This document shows, piece by piece, positions 1 through 8,392 of a stretch of 64,000 bases of DNA (position 1 is the first letter of the stretch; each line of letters begins with the position of its first letter). A program made the position numbers and the translations under genes. The notes beneath the pieces are model-generated. The model saw nothing but the letters and a program-made list of their open reading frames with translations. It ran no database searches and was not told where the DNA came from. Source of the stretch: Luteibacter rhizovicinus DSM 16549. GTDB taxonomy: Bacteria > Pseudomonadota > Gammaproteobacteria > Xanthomonadales > Rhodanobacteraceae. The DNA is taken from positions 3,810,001 to 3,874,000 of the forward strand of contig NZ_CP017480.1 of assembly GCF_001887595.1 (NCBI RefSeq), given 5' to 3'.

Positions 1-1898
1 ACGTCGGCGCCGAAGGTGAGCTTGCTTGACGCATAGGCCGTGCCCAACTGGAAGTTCCTGGTCTTTTCCGGCTGCAGGCTGTGCGAGCCGTTGACCTGGA
101 TCACGTCGATGGGCGGGGCGAGGAATCCCTCAGCCGCCTGGGCATAGGCGCTCCACGTGTCGCTGAGGCGGTCGTGTACGCTGATCGATGGCAGGGCGGC
201 ATGGTAGGTGGCTTCGGCGCTGAGCGGTACCGGCGGCGAGACCTTGTTGAGCGGCGCATCGATGCTGCGCGTGACTTCCGAATAGCGTACGCCCGGGCTC
301 ACGGTGATCGCGTCCGTGACCTTCCAGTCGTACTGCAGGTAGGGCTGTACGGTATCGGTGCGGTCGTCGAGCAGGTAGTTGTCGACCGGTCCGTACTTCG
401 TGCCTGTCTTCGCTCCGGTCGTCAGGTCGACCGGATACTGGTAGCGCGCATCCAGGCTGCGTTCGAGCCAGATGCCGGTGAGCAAGGTGCCGTCGCCGAG
501 GTCGCGACCGAGCCGCAGCACATTGCCGAAGGCGTGGAAGCCGGAGTCGGAGAGCTTGCCCGGCAGGTCGGTCTTCGCGGTCGAGACCTTCTTGCCCTTG
601 TCGTTGTAGAAGGTCACGCCGTTATCGGCTGGATCGATATCCGAGGCGTCCGAGGTCTTGCGCGCCCAATGGTCGAAGGTATTGAGGTAGACCTTGTCGT
701 CGACGTCCCAGCCGGCGACCTGGCTGGTCAATCCGACATACGTGAAGCTGGAATAGTAGGCTGCGTTGTTGGCACCCTTATAGTTCTGCACGGTGGGATC
801 GTCGCCGAGCCCGAAACGCCAGCCGTAACGGTCGATCTCGTCCTTGGTCGCGCCCTGCACGGTGTTCTGGTGCTCCCGGTTATAGCTGGTCACGAAGGTC
901 AGGCTGGTGACGTCGCCCAGTTGGCTGATCGTCTTGACGAAAACATGGTCGCGCTTGTCGTCGGTCCCTTGCAGGTAGGTATCGCTCGACTCCTTGGAGA
1001 TATCGGCGAAGATGCGCGTGTTGCCCACCGTTTCATCGGCGGTCACGCCACCGGCGCGCGTGTTCCAGCTTCCCAGCGTGAGGTAGGGCGTGATGCCGGA
1101 TTCATCCGACGGCTCGCGCGAACGCAGCGCCACCGTACCGCCGAAAGTGGCATTGCCCAGCGTGCTGCCACCGCCCGGGCCGCGGTCGATCTCCGCCTGG
1201 CCGAGCACGTGGTTGTTGAAGTACGCCGAGGTCGTGTGGTGGAGGTCGCTGGCGTCGCCGAACGGAATGCCGTCGAAGGTGATGTTGAACTGGCCATCCT
1301 GGAAGCCGCGGATGCTGATGCCTTCGTTCTTGCCAAGGCCGGGACCTTCGGGCGAGGTCACCGTCACGCTGGGTGCGTACTTGATGATGTCGTCGAAATT
1401 GGCGTTGAAGCGCAGGCCGTCGCGAATGAAACGCTCGTCGATCACCGAGGTCGGCTGGGTCGCGTCCAGCGGCGCGGCGCTCGGCGCGAGTGTATCCACG
1501 GCGTTGGCGTGTACGCTGACCGGGGCCAGCTTCTGTGCCTCGTCACGGGTGTCGATCGACGGGAGCGGCGCGGCTGCCGGCGTCGGGCCGGCCCCGACGT
1601 TTCCCGGCACGATGGTCACCGTGGTCGGCGTCACGAAGCGGTAGGTCATGCCCGTGCCGGCCAGCAAGGCAGTCAGCTGCGCGGCCGCCGGCATGCCGCC
1701 GGGCGCGGCGTGGCTGCGCAGGCCGTCAGGCACGTCGGTGCCGTAGACCACCTGCCAGCCGGCATCGTGCGCGAAGCGATCGAGCGCCTGTGCCAGTGGC
1801 ATGGCGTCGATGGGCTGTGTAGCGGCGTGGGCGTCCATGGGCACGAAGGTGGTGCCCGCGATGGCGAGGGCGATGCAGAGGGCGAGCGAAGATCGCAT
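1..1898 (-). CDS. TonB-dependent receptor with N-terminal STN signalling domain (partial, C-terminus off the left edge)
   Basis: Outer-membrane transporter that takes up a ligand (siderophore- or sugar-type, not determined) using TonB energy. The reading frame is open from the ATG at 1898 to the window edge (632 full codons). It shows a signal peptide ending near Ala-His-Ala, then a secretin/TonB short N-terminal (STN) domain at about residues 28-85. A plug domain follows, with the typical 'ISIRGFQDGQFNITFDGIPFG' region, then beta-barrel strands. An STN domain is known to talk to a FecR-type anti-sigma factor, and exactly that gene plus a FecI-type sigma gene lies immediately upstream in the same orientation. 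The receptor is therefore inferred to be both client and signal input of the system. The substrate cannot be read from sequence. Confidence 0.92.
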   Translation of the reverse strand, partial: MRSSLALCIALAIAGTTFVPMDAHAATQPIDAMPLAQALDRFAHDAGWQVVYGTDVPDGLRSHAAPGGMPAAAQLTALLAGTGMTYRFVTPTTVTIVPGNVGAGPTPAAAPLPSIDTRDEAQKLAPVSVHANAVDTLAPSAAPLDATQPTSVIDERFIRDGLRFNANFDDIIKYAPSVTVTSPEGPGLGKNEGISIRGFQDGQFNITFDGIPFGDASDLHHTTSAYFNNHVLGQAEIDRGPGGGSTLGNATFGGTVALRSREPSDESGITPYLTLGSWNTRAGGVTADETVGNTRIFADISKESSDTYLQGTDDKRDHVFVKTISQLGDVTSLTFVTSYNREHQNTVQGATKDEIDRYGWRFGLGDDPTVQNYKGANNAAYYSSFTYVGLTSQVAGWDVDDKVYLNTFDHWARKTSDASDIDPADNGVTFYNDKGKKVSTAKTDLPGKLSDSGFHAFGNVLRLGRDLGDGTLLTGIWLERSLDARYQYPVDLTTGAKTGTKYGPVDNYLLDDRTDTVQPYLQYDWKVTDAITVSPGVRYSEVTRSIDAPLNKVSPPVPLSAEATYHAALPSISVHDRLSDTWSAYAQAAEGFLAPPIDVIQVNGSHSLQPEKTRNFQLGTAYASSKLTFGAD

Positions 1899-2008
1899 GG
1901 CGTCACATACCTTGGAGGGGGGATCACGGAGGACAGTCATCGCTGTCCGACCCCATCTAAGAGTCCCGGCGCCGCCGGTCGGGTACCGCTCATTCGATGA
2001 ATTTTTTC

Positions 2009-3232
2009 TTACAGCCGGGACACGTTGCCCGTGGTGACGAAACGAACGTGGTCCGCGCGGCGGTCGATGCGCACGTGGGGCAGGCCGCCGATGTAGGCGA
2101 TGAAGGCCTCCGGATCGCGCGCATGGAACACGCCGCTGATGCGCTTTCGCGCGAGTTCCGGATCGTCGACGACCAGCGGTCGCGTCGCATACGCATTGAA
2201 GCGACGGGCCACCTCGGCCACCGTGGCATCGTGGAAGCGGATATCGGCGGGAAGCCATTGCGTCGCCGTCGCCACGCCAGCCTGGCCGCGGGCGGTGAGA
2301 TGGCCGTCCGCGTCTACGCGGGCCGACTCACCCCCGCGAAGATCGACAATGCGATCACGTGGCGCGGCTGTGCCGGTGAGGCGTGCACGTGCCTTCGCAA
2401 ACCACGGCGAGGGCAGGTTCCACACCGACACCTGTCCACTGACGACGGTGACCTGTGCGGCTTCCTCGCTGCGTTCCACGTTGAACACGGTGCCGACGTC
2501 GTCGATCTGCTGGCGACCCACCGTGACCTTCATGGGTCGGGCCGGGTCCTTGCCGATGTCGAAGGAGGCGTGGCCTTGCAGCAGCTCGATATGACGCGCA
2601 TCGGCGTCGAAACGAACGAGCATGGCGCTCTGCGGTGAGAGTTGCACGACGGTGTCGTCGTCCAGGGTGACCTCGCGAACGTCGATGCCGGCGGCGTAAC
2701 GGATGCCTGGAGCATCCGGGGAAGGCCAGGCTGCGGTGATGCCGCCACCGACGAGAAGGACCATCGCCGCGGCGGCTGCCCAGCGCCAGATGCGAGACGG
2801 GCGCTTTCGCGGACGGGCATCGCCGATGAATCGGCTCCCACGGAAAGCCTCCGCCTCCATCGGCCAGGATGTCTCCATCGGCGACGATACCTCCATCGGC
2901 GACGATGCTTCCTGTGGGAGCCGCTTCAGCGGCGATGCCCCTTGTGGGAGCCGCTTCAGCGGCGATGGGTGCTCGCCACCAACTCGCCCACGCAGCGCCA
3001 CCACCGAACTCTCACTCGCCGCAAGCGCCGTCAAATCCCCCAGCGACATCGTCTCCGCTGCCGTCGCCGCGCGCAGGTCCCCATGCATCTGGGCCATCGC
3101 CATGTATTCGGCCACGTGCTGCGGCGAGTGACGGAGCCAGCCCATGAACCGGGCCCGCGTGCGATCGTCGGGCGACTGCTGCATGTCGAGATACCAGTTC
3201 GCCGCTTCTTCGATGAGGCGCAGGTTATTCAT
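2009..3232 (-). CDS. FecR-family anti-sigma/transmembrane regulator with repeat-derived linker
   Basis: Inner-membrane regulator that passes the signal from the STN receptor to the ECF sigma factor. The N-terminal DUF4880 region (residues 1-60, with 'NWYLDMQQSPDDRTRARFMGW') is cytoplasmic. A single hydrophobic helix (about 147-168, 'AAAAAMVLLVGGGITAAW') is followed by the FecR domain and a C-terminal STN-like part. Between the cytoplasmic domain and the helix, residues about 89-138 are encoded by three copies of the 23-bp genome repeat and three 18-bp tandem units. The result is a low-complexity linker with two 'SPLKRLPQ' units and three 'S(S/W)PMEx' units. The gene overlaps the sigma gene by 8 nt and is followed 110 bp later by the receptor. 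FecR assignment is firm; the linker is probably disordered (inference). Confidence 0.93.
   Translation of the reverse strand: MNNLRLIEEAANWYLDMQQSPDDRTRARFMGWLRHSPQHVAEYMAMAQMHGDLRAATAAETMSLGDLTALAASESSVVALRGRVGGEHPSPLKRLPQGASPLKRLPQEASSPMEVSSPMETSWPMEAEAFRGSRFIGDARPRKRPSRIWRWAAAAAMVLLVGGGITAAWPSPDAPGIRYAAGIDVREVTLDDDTVVQLSPQSAMLVRFDADARHIELLQGHASFDIGKDPARPMKVTVGRQQIDDVGTVFNVERSEEAAQVTVVSGQVSVWNLPSPWFAKARARLTGTAAPRDRIVDLRGGESARVDADGHLTARGQAGVATATQWLPADIRFHDATVAEVARRFNAYATRPLVVDDPELARKRISGVFHARDPEAFIAYIGGLPHVRIDRRADHVRFVTTGNVSRL
2819..2966. repeat. Three 23-bp palindromic repeat copies plus an 18-bp x3 tandem repeat inside fecR
   Basis: Copies of the repeat lie at 2819-2841 (reverse orientation, GATTCATC variant), 2914-2936 and 2944-2966 (forward, GCTTCAGC variant; the last two are spaced by 7 bp). 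Between them, 2855-2908 holds three 18-bp units beginning CTCCATCGGC. All are in frame with fecR. The same repeat occurs between genes at 46201-46260 and 59851-59931. Confidence 0.9.
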
Positions 3233-3743
3233 AACGTGCCATCCCTTGCCGACATGCGGCCAATCCCTTGACGATGTATTTCTTCACCATGCTCGACGAG
3301 ATCGAAAGCTGTTCGCCGATCTCCTTGTAAGAGAGGTCGTCGCGATAGTGCATCACCAGCACGGCGCGGCACTTGGGTGAAAGACGGCCGATCAGGGTGG
3401 CCAGTCGCTGGCGGCGCAGTGTGCGATCGACATCGGCACCGGCATGGCACGGCGTGGCGAGCCGCTCGATGACCTCTTCAAGGCCCTCGCTGCTGATCGG
3501 TGCGCGCTGTTGCATCTGCGCGTGCTCCTTGACCAGGTTGGCGGCCACGGCGAACAGGTACGCCTCGGGGTTCCGTACGGCACCCGCGCCTGCATCGCCA
3601 GAACGTAGCAAGCGGAGATAGACCTCCTGCACGAGGTCTTGCGCGTCCCAGCGATGGGCGACGCGGCGGAGGAAGTAGTTGGCGAGGCTAGGCCCCTTGT
3701 CGGCCAGCAGTCGCGCCCAGCTCGGTGGGGTCTCGGCAGACAC
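3225..3743 (-). CDS. RNA polymerase ECF sigma factor, FecI type
   Basis: Extracytoplasmic-function sigma factor expected to transcribe the adjacent TonB receptor. The 172-aa protein has sigma region 2 ('RWDAQDLVQEVYLRLLRS', about residues 32-49) and region 4 ('CRAVLVMHYRDDLSYKEIG', then 'SISSSMVKKYIVKGL'), the usual size and layout of this family. It starts at the ATG at 3743. Its 3' end overlaps fecR by 8 nt, so the two are translationally coupled. The order sigma, anti-sigma, STN receptor is the classic cell-surface signalling arrangement. Confidence 0.95.
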   Translation of the reverse strand: MSAETPPSWARLLADKGPSLANYFLRRVAHRWDAQDLVQEVYLRLLRSGDAGAGAVRNPEAYLFAVAANLVKEHAQMQQRAPISSEGLEEVIERLATPCHAGADVDRTLRRQRLATLIGRLSPKCRAVLVMHYRDDLSYKEIGEQLSISSSMVKKYIVKGLAACRQGMARYE

Positions 3744-3797
3744 ATCGGCTCCAGGGTGATCCCGGGAGCCTAGGGGCCGAATGTTGCAACTTCAGGT

Positions 3798-3826
3798 CAG
3801 GGCCGCCCGGACATCGGGCGGCCCTG
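3798..3826. terminator. Perfect 12-bp inverted repeat, likely 3' hairpin of the 118-aa gene
   Basis: CAGGGCCGCCCG at 3798-3809 is exactly complementary to 3815-3826, with a GACAT loop. It lies 23 bp past the stop of the 3849-4205 gene and 55 bp upstream of the sigma gene. No clear U-tract follows on the minus strand, so it may stabilise or attenuate rather than terminate. Confidence 0.5.
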
Positions 3827-3848
3827 AGGATGGCAGGGGATCGAACGA

Positions 3849-4205
3849 TCAGCTATCGGTTGCGCACTTGTCGTTTTCGCAGGCGAAGTCGATCTCGGCG
3901 CCCTTGCCGACGGTCAGCGGGATGTTCTTTCGGGTATCGAGCACCTTGCCGTCTTTCTCAAGGGTGATGGTGTAGGTACCCACGGGGATCGGGATGATCT
4001 TGTAGCGGCCGTTGTCGCCGATCGTGGCGTGGCGCTGGGCGCCGGTAGAGCTCTTGGCGGTCACCAGTCCGCCCGCCGGACCCTGGCCGAACATGCTCGC
4101 TGTCGTGCCCTGGGCATGTACGGGCGTGATGGCGCTGGCGAACAGGGTCACGGCGGCGGAGGCGGCGATGCCGAACAGGAACGTGCGATACCCGATGCTC
4201 TTCAT
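3849..4205 (-). CDS. Small secreted protein with carboxypeptidase regulatory-like (beta-sandwich) domain
   Basis: 118-aa exported protein of unknown function. A clear signal peptide (hydrophobic core about 8-26, cleavage after 'PVHAQ') precedes a segment 'GGLVTAKSSTGAQRHATIGD' and 'GRYKIIPIPVGTYTITLEKD'. This matches the carboxypeptidase regulatory-like/CNA-B-like fold often found at the N-terminus of Oar-type TonB receptors. Here it stands alone. Two Cys near the end ('FACENDKCATDS') could form a disulfide. It starts at the ATG at 4205 and is followed by a perfect hairpin at 3798-3826. Fold call is moderate; no function is assigned. Confidence 0.75.
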   Translation of the reverse strand: MKSIGYRTFLFGIAASAAVTLFASAITPVHAQGTTASMFGQGPAGGLVTAKSSTGAQRHATIGDNGRYKIIPIPVGTYTITLEKDGKVLDTRKNIPLTVGKGAEIDFACENDKCATDS

Positions 4206-4431
4206 GGAACTCCCTTCTGCTGACGGTGGATGAACCTCGATGTTTTATTGCAAGCGGCGCACGCAAGAAAGTGCCGCTGAAGGAATGAGAGTGTTGCCCC
4301 TGGGGAATCAATGGATGATCACTTGGATGAAACGCAGAGGTCAACGCCGGCCGCGTGAATCTATGCGAGACTCCCGGCACTAGCCCGGCCCCGGCCAGGC
4401 GCGTTCGTCCACCTGCCTCGAGGAACGACAC

Positions 4432-6144
4432 GTGAAGAAACTCATCAACGATCCGCTTCAGGTCGTCAGCGAGATGGTCGAAGGCCTCGTGCTCGCCGAC
4501 GACCGTCTCACTCGCATCGCCGGTCACAACGTCGTGCTGCGCCGGGACTACGTGCAGCATGCCGCCGCGGGCAAGGTCGCCCTGATTTCCGGCGGTGGTG
4601 CCGGCCACGAGCCCGCGCACGCGGGCTATATCGGCCAGGGCATGCTCACCGCCGCCGTGGTGGGTGAAGTCTTCACCTCGCCCAGCGTCGACGCCGTCCT
4701 CGCAGCCATCCTCGCCGTGGCCGGCCCGGGCGGCGTCCTGCTCATCGTCAAGAATTACACCGGCGACCGCCTCAACTTCGGCCTGGCCGCGGAACTCGCA
4801 CGCGCGGCCGGCGTGACCGTGGACCTGGTCGTGGTGGGCGACGATGTCGCGCTGGATACCGATGATGGCGCGGTCGGTCGACGCGGTATCGCCGGTACGG
4901 TGCTCGTCCACAAGGTGGCCGGTGCCGCCGCCGAGGCGGGCCTTTCGCTCGCCGAGGTCAAGCAGGAGGCGCAGGGCGCCATCGACGCCGTCTTCAGCAT
5001 GGGCCTGGGCCTGGGCGCGTGCATCGTGCCCGCCGCCGGCACGCCCGGCTTCGAGCTCTCCGACAGCGAAGTCGAATACGGTCTGGGCATCCATGGCGAA
5101 CGCGGCGCCAAGCGCGGCCCCATCGCCACGGCCGATGCGATGCTCGACACCTTGCTCGACCGTTTGCTGGAGCGCGGCAAATTCCGGTCCGGCGAACGCG
5201 TCGCGTTGCTGGTCAACAACCTCGGCGGCACGGCCGTGCAAGAGCTCGCCATCGTCGCTCGCCACGCGCTCCAGCGGCTGGCCGCGGCAGATGTCGAGGT
5301 GGCGATGGTGCAGGTCGGCACCTTCCTCACCGCGCTGGAAATGCCGGGCTGTTCGCTGAGCATGATGCGCCTGGACGCCGGACGCAGCGAGCGCCTGCTC
5401 GCACCCGCGACCGCCGGTGCCTGGAGCGCGCCGACGCATCCGGTGACGACGGCACCGAGCGTCGAGGCGCGCGCGGCCACGCAGGCCGCGTTGCCGGCAG
5501 GGCCGGCCTGGACGCTATCCGAGCGCCCGGCACAGTTCATTGCGTCGCTCCGCGCTGTGTCTGCTGCGTTGCAGAAGGCGGAACACACCTTGACCGAACT
5601 GGATTCCGTCGTCGGTGATGGCGACATCGGCCTGAGTCTGACGCGTGGTGCGCGCGCGGTCGACGCTGCGCTTCCCGATCTCGACAAGGTGCATCCCGCC
5701 GCTGCTTTGCACGCGCTCGCTTCGATCCTGCGTCGTGAACTCGGTGGCACGTCGGGTCCGCTGTATGCCGCCTTCGTGGTGCGTGGCGCCAGCCATCTCG
5801 CCGAGCGCGACGAGGTCGACTCACCGGCGGCCTGGGCGGCGGGCTTCCGTGCGGGCATCGAAGGCGTGCAGACCCTGGGTGGCGGCAAGGCGGGCGACCG
5901 CACCATGCTCGATGCTTTGATTCCCGCGGCCGACGCGATGGACGCCGCGATCGCGCGCGGCGATGCGGCGCCTGCGATCCTTCGGGCCGCGATCGAGGCG
6001 GCGCATGCCGGCGTCGAAGCGACCCGGCAAATGCGGCCGCGACTGGGCCGTTCGTCCTATCTCGGCGAGCGCACGCTGGGTCACGCGGACCCCGGCGCTT
6101 TTGCCGTGGCGCTTTGGCTCGAAGCGATCGGCTCGGCGTCGTAA
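4432..6144 (+). CDS. dhaK: Single-chain dihydroxyacetone kinase (DhaK-DhaL fusion), ATP-dependent
   Basis: Phosphorylates dihydroxyacetone to DHAP in the cytoplasm, feeding glycolysis. The 570-aa chain has an N-terminal DhaK domain (residues 1-330) with the substrate loop 'SGGGAGHEPAHAGYIGQGM'. The His that binds substrate covalently in this family sits in 'YGLGIHGERG'. A C-terminal DhaL nucleotide domain (about 365-570) has the Mg-binding 'VVGDGDIGLSLTRG' and 'GGKAGDRTMLDAL'. The fused form uses ATP directly, unlike the PTS-dependent three-subunit enzyme. The next gene (OsmC) follows after 13 bp and is probably co-transcribed. The start is the ATG at 4432, though the upstream SD (GAGGAACGACACGTG) is only moderate. 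Confidence 0.93.
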   Translation: MKKLINDPLQVVSEMVEGLVLADDRLTRIAGHNVVLRRDYVQHAAAGKVALISGGGAGHEPAHAGYIGQGMLTAAVVGEVFTSPSVDAVLAAILAVAGPGGVLLIVKNYTGDRLNFGLAAELARAAGVTVDLVVVGDDVALDTDDGAVGRRGIAGTVLVHKVAGAAAEAGLSLAEVKQEAQGAIDAVFSMGLGLGACIVPAAGTPGFELSDSEVEYGLGIHGERGAKRGPIATADAMLDTLLDRLLERGKFRSGERVALLVNNLGGTAVQELAIVARHALQRLAAADVEVAMVQVGTFLTALEMPGCSLSMMRLDAGRSERLLAPATAGAWSAPTHPVTTAPSVEARAATQAALPAGPAWTLSERPAQFIASLRAVSAALQKAEHTLTELDSVVGDGDIGLSLTRGARAVDAALPDLDKVHPAAALHALASILRRELGGTSGPLYAAFVVRGASHLAERDEVDSPAAWAAGFRAGIEGVQTLGGGKAGDRTMLDALIPAADAMDAAIARGDAAPAILRAAIEAAHAGVEATRQMRPRLGRSSYLGERTLGHADPGAFAVALWLEAIGSAS

Positions 6145-6157
6145 AGGAGTTGCATCC

Positions 6158-6646
6158 ATGACATCCCAGCCCGTCATCGTCCAGCCCACCGGGCAAGGTG
6201 ACTTCCAGGTCCGTGTGAACGCCCAGGGCCCTTCGTTCTTCGTCGACGAGCCGCTGGCGATGGGCGGCCTCGCCTCGGGGCCGACACCGTATGACCTGCT
6301 GAGTGCCGCCCTGGGTGCCTGCACGGCGATGACCCTGGGCCTGTATGCGCGCCGTAAGGGCCTTGCCTTGACCGATGTCCAGGTGTCGGTGACGCATCGA
6401 CGCGACGCGATCACCGGGCGCGATACTTTCGAGCGCGCGCTTTACATCGAAGGCTCGCTCGATGAAGCACAAGCGGCGCGCCTGCTCGACATGGCGGACC
6501 GCTGTCCCGTCGGCAAGACCTTGAGTGTCGGCGCAGACATCGTCACGCACCTGGCACCGAAGACTGAACCGGTAATTCCCAACCGGCCCTGCGACCAGAC
6601 GCATCCCGGTGCGATGGTCCAGGCCTGCGAGGAAATGGACGGCTGA
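6158..6646 (+). CDS. OsmC-family peroxiredoxin-like protein
   Basis: 162-aa cytoplasmic protein of the OsmC/Ohr superfamily, which reduces organic hydroperoxides through two cysteines. The first Cys is in 'SAALGACTAMTLGLYARRKG' and the second in 'MADRCPVGKTL', the expected spacing. The start is the ATG at 6158, preceded by AAAGGAG at 6143-6149; a longer frame upstream overlaps dhaK and is not credible. It follows dhaK by 13 bp and converges with the DUF1003 gene. A C-terminal tail ('NRPCDQTHPGAMVQACEEMDG') carries two more Cys beyond the usual domain end. Confidence 0.9.
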   Translation: MTSQPVIVQPTGQGDFQVRVNAQGPSFFVDEPLAMGGLASGPTPYDLLSAALGACTAMTLGLYARRKGLALTDVQVSVTHRRDAITGRDTFERALYIEGSLDEAQAARLLDMADRCPVGKTLSVGADIVTHLAPKTEPVIPNRPCDQTHPGAMVQACEEMDG

Positions 6647-6652
6647 CGCGCC

Positions 6653-7213
6653 TTACTTACCGCCTTCCTTGACCAAGCGCGTAAGCAGGTCGATCTGGGC
6701 CTGCTGCTGGGCCAGCAGCTGCATGACCTGCTCGTTGCGCAACGCATCGAGCTTTTCGTGCAGGGCCAGGATCTCTACCTCGGCCTTGAGGTTCACTTCG
6801 TAATCGTATGCGGCCATCTCGCGGTCCTTCGAGGACTGGCGGTTCTGGCTCATCATGATCACGGGGGCCTGGAAGGCGGCCAGCATGGACAGCATCAGGT
6901 TAAGGAAGATGTAGGGGTAGGGGTCGACGGCGGAGCGGCCAAGCAGCAGGCTGTTCAAGACCACCCAGGCCACCAGGATGCCGACGAAAACGATGATGAA
7001 GGTCTACGAGCCGCCGAAGGCTGCGACCTTGTCCGCGAGGCGCTGCCCGTAGGTGGTCTTGGCGTCGATACGTTCGTTGATATCCTGGGTGACCGCCACC
7101 CGCCGGGTGGCATGTTCGAGCACGCGTCGCGCCGTCTGGTTGAGCTTCGCGCCCTCCGTGCCGAACCAGCGCGCGGACGAGGTCAGGTAATCGAAGGGCG
7201 GCAGGTGACTCAT
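6653..7213 (-). pseudogene. DUF1003 membrane protein interrupted by an in-frame amber codon
   Basis: One continuous frame from the ATG at 7213 to the stop at 6653 would give a 186-aa DUF1003 protein. It is cut by TAG at 7004-7006 after 'LADKVAAFGGS'. The sequence resumes 'TFIIVFVGILVAWVVLNSLLLG', two membrane helices, then 'YIFLNLMLSMLAAFQAPVIM' and a C-terminal coiled-coil-like tail ('VEILALHEKLDALRNEQVMQ'). In this family the position is normally Trp ('GGSWTFI'), so one G-to-A change (TGG to TAG) explains it. The 69-residue N-terminal piece has no membrane part. A shorter start at 6973 could yield the C-terminal half alone. It could be a recent pseudogene, a suppressed codon or a sequencing error. 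Confidence 0.85.
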
Positions 7214-7348
7214 GGGGATGCTCCGGGGCGATAGGGATGTGACGCACTTTGGTGGAAACTACCCTGCTGCCAGCGCAATGTCTTGTCTGTTGGCATGGGC
7301 TCGGACGAGAATGACCGCTTTATGCCCTTCCGTGGAAAGGAGCCCTTC

Positions 7349-8392
7349 GTGGCTACCGTCGTTGCGCAACCCGTCGTCGCCACGCTTACGCGCTCGGCCA
7401 TCTTCCTCGTCCTCAAGATCCATCCGGGCGATAGCGCCGAAGACGCGGTCCGCTCGCTCTGCGGCGACCTGGCCGGACTGCTTCGCGCGGTCGGGTTTCG
7501 CGACCTCGATGGCCGGCTGAGCTGCGTCCTGGGCTTTGGCTCGGAAGCCTGGGACCGCCTGTTTGCCGGTCCACGGCCTGCGGAGCTGCATACCTTCCGG
7601 GAAATCAACGGCGTGCATCGCGCGGTCTCGACGCCCGGCGACATCCTCCTGCACATTCGCGCCATGCGCGAGGATCTCTGCTTCGAGTTCGCCACACAGG
7701 TCATGTCGCGTCTCGGCGATGCGGTCACGGCGCTCGATGAGGTGCACGGGTTCAAGTATTTCGACGACCGCGACCTGATCGGCTTTGTCGACGGCACGGA
7801 GAATCCACAGGATGCCGATGCCATCGAGGCGGCCGTCATCGGTGACGAAGATAGCGCCTTCATCGGCGGAAGCTACGTGATCGTGCAGAAGTACCTGCAT
7901 GACCTCAAACGCTGGAATGCCGTGCCCGTCGAAGCGCAGGAGCGCATCATCGGCCGGGAGAAACAGACGAACATCGAGCTGGACGATGCGGTCAAGCCGT
8001 CCTACGCACACAACGTGCTCACGTCCATCGTCGAGGACGGCGTCGAACTCGACATCGTGCGCGACAACATGCCGTTCGGCGAGGTGGGCAAGGGCGAGTT
8101 CGGCACGTATTTCATCGGCTATGCGCGCTCGCCAGCACGGACGGAACAGATGCTCACGAATATGTTCGTCGGCAAGCCGCCCGGCAACTACGATCGCCTG
8201 CTCGACTTCAGCACGGCGGTCACCGGCAGCCTGTTCTTCGTGCCCTCGGCGACCTTCCTCGACGGCATCCCGGATGCCCCGGCCGAACAGGCGGCAAGCC
8301 GCAGCGATGCGAACGAACAAGACAGCACACCTCGCGCATCCGATGGTTCACTCGGTATCGGTTCGCTAAAGACGGAGAACACCCATGAATAA
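7349..8392 (+). CDS. DyP-type heme peroxidase, encapsulin cargo
   Basis: Dye-decolorising peroxidase, class B like, 347 aa from the GTG at 7349; an ATG at 7283 is in frame but lacks an SD, while AAAGGAG at 7336-7342 fits the GTG. Family landmarks are 'GFVDGTENP' (residues 145-153, distal Asp148), the proximal-His region 'KPSYAHNVLTSI' and the distal Arg in 'DIVRDNMPFG'. After the catalytic domain (ending near 'FLDGIPDAP') comes a flexible tail ending 'DGSLGIGSLK' plus six residues. That matches the known cargo-loading peptide that docks inside encapsulin shells. The stop overlaps the encapsulin start by 8 nt, so cargo and shell are made together. Role: peroxide-dependent oxidation inside a nanocompartment. 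Confidence 0.95.
   Translation: MATVVAQPVVATLTRSAIFLVLKIHPGDSAEDAVRSLCGDLAGLLRAVGFRDLDGRLSCVLGFGSEAWDRLFAGPRPAELHTFREINGVHRAVSTPGDILLHIRAMREDLCFEFATQVMSRLGDAVTALDEVHGFKYFDDRDLIGFVDGTENPQDADAIEAAVIGDEDSAFIGGSYVIVQKYLHDLKRWNAVPVEAQERIIGREKQTNIELDDAVKPSYAHNVLTSIVEDGVELDIVRDNMPFGEVGKGEFGTYFIGYARSPARTEQMLTNMFVGKPPGNYDRLLDFSTAVTGSLFFVPSATFLDGIPDAPAEQAASRSDANEQDSTPRASDGSLGIGSLKTENTHE

Noticed and set aside
81..2000. 639-codon open frame on the plus strand
   Set aside because: Antisense to the TonB receptor, whose minus-strand frame has signal peptide, STN and plug motifs; the plus frame is an Arg/Val-rich GC artefact.
7004..7006. Amber codon as pyrrolysine
   Set aside because: No pyl genes or methanogen-type context; loss of a conserved Trp by one base change is simpler.
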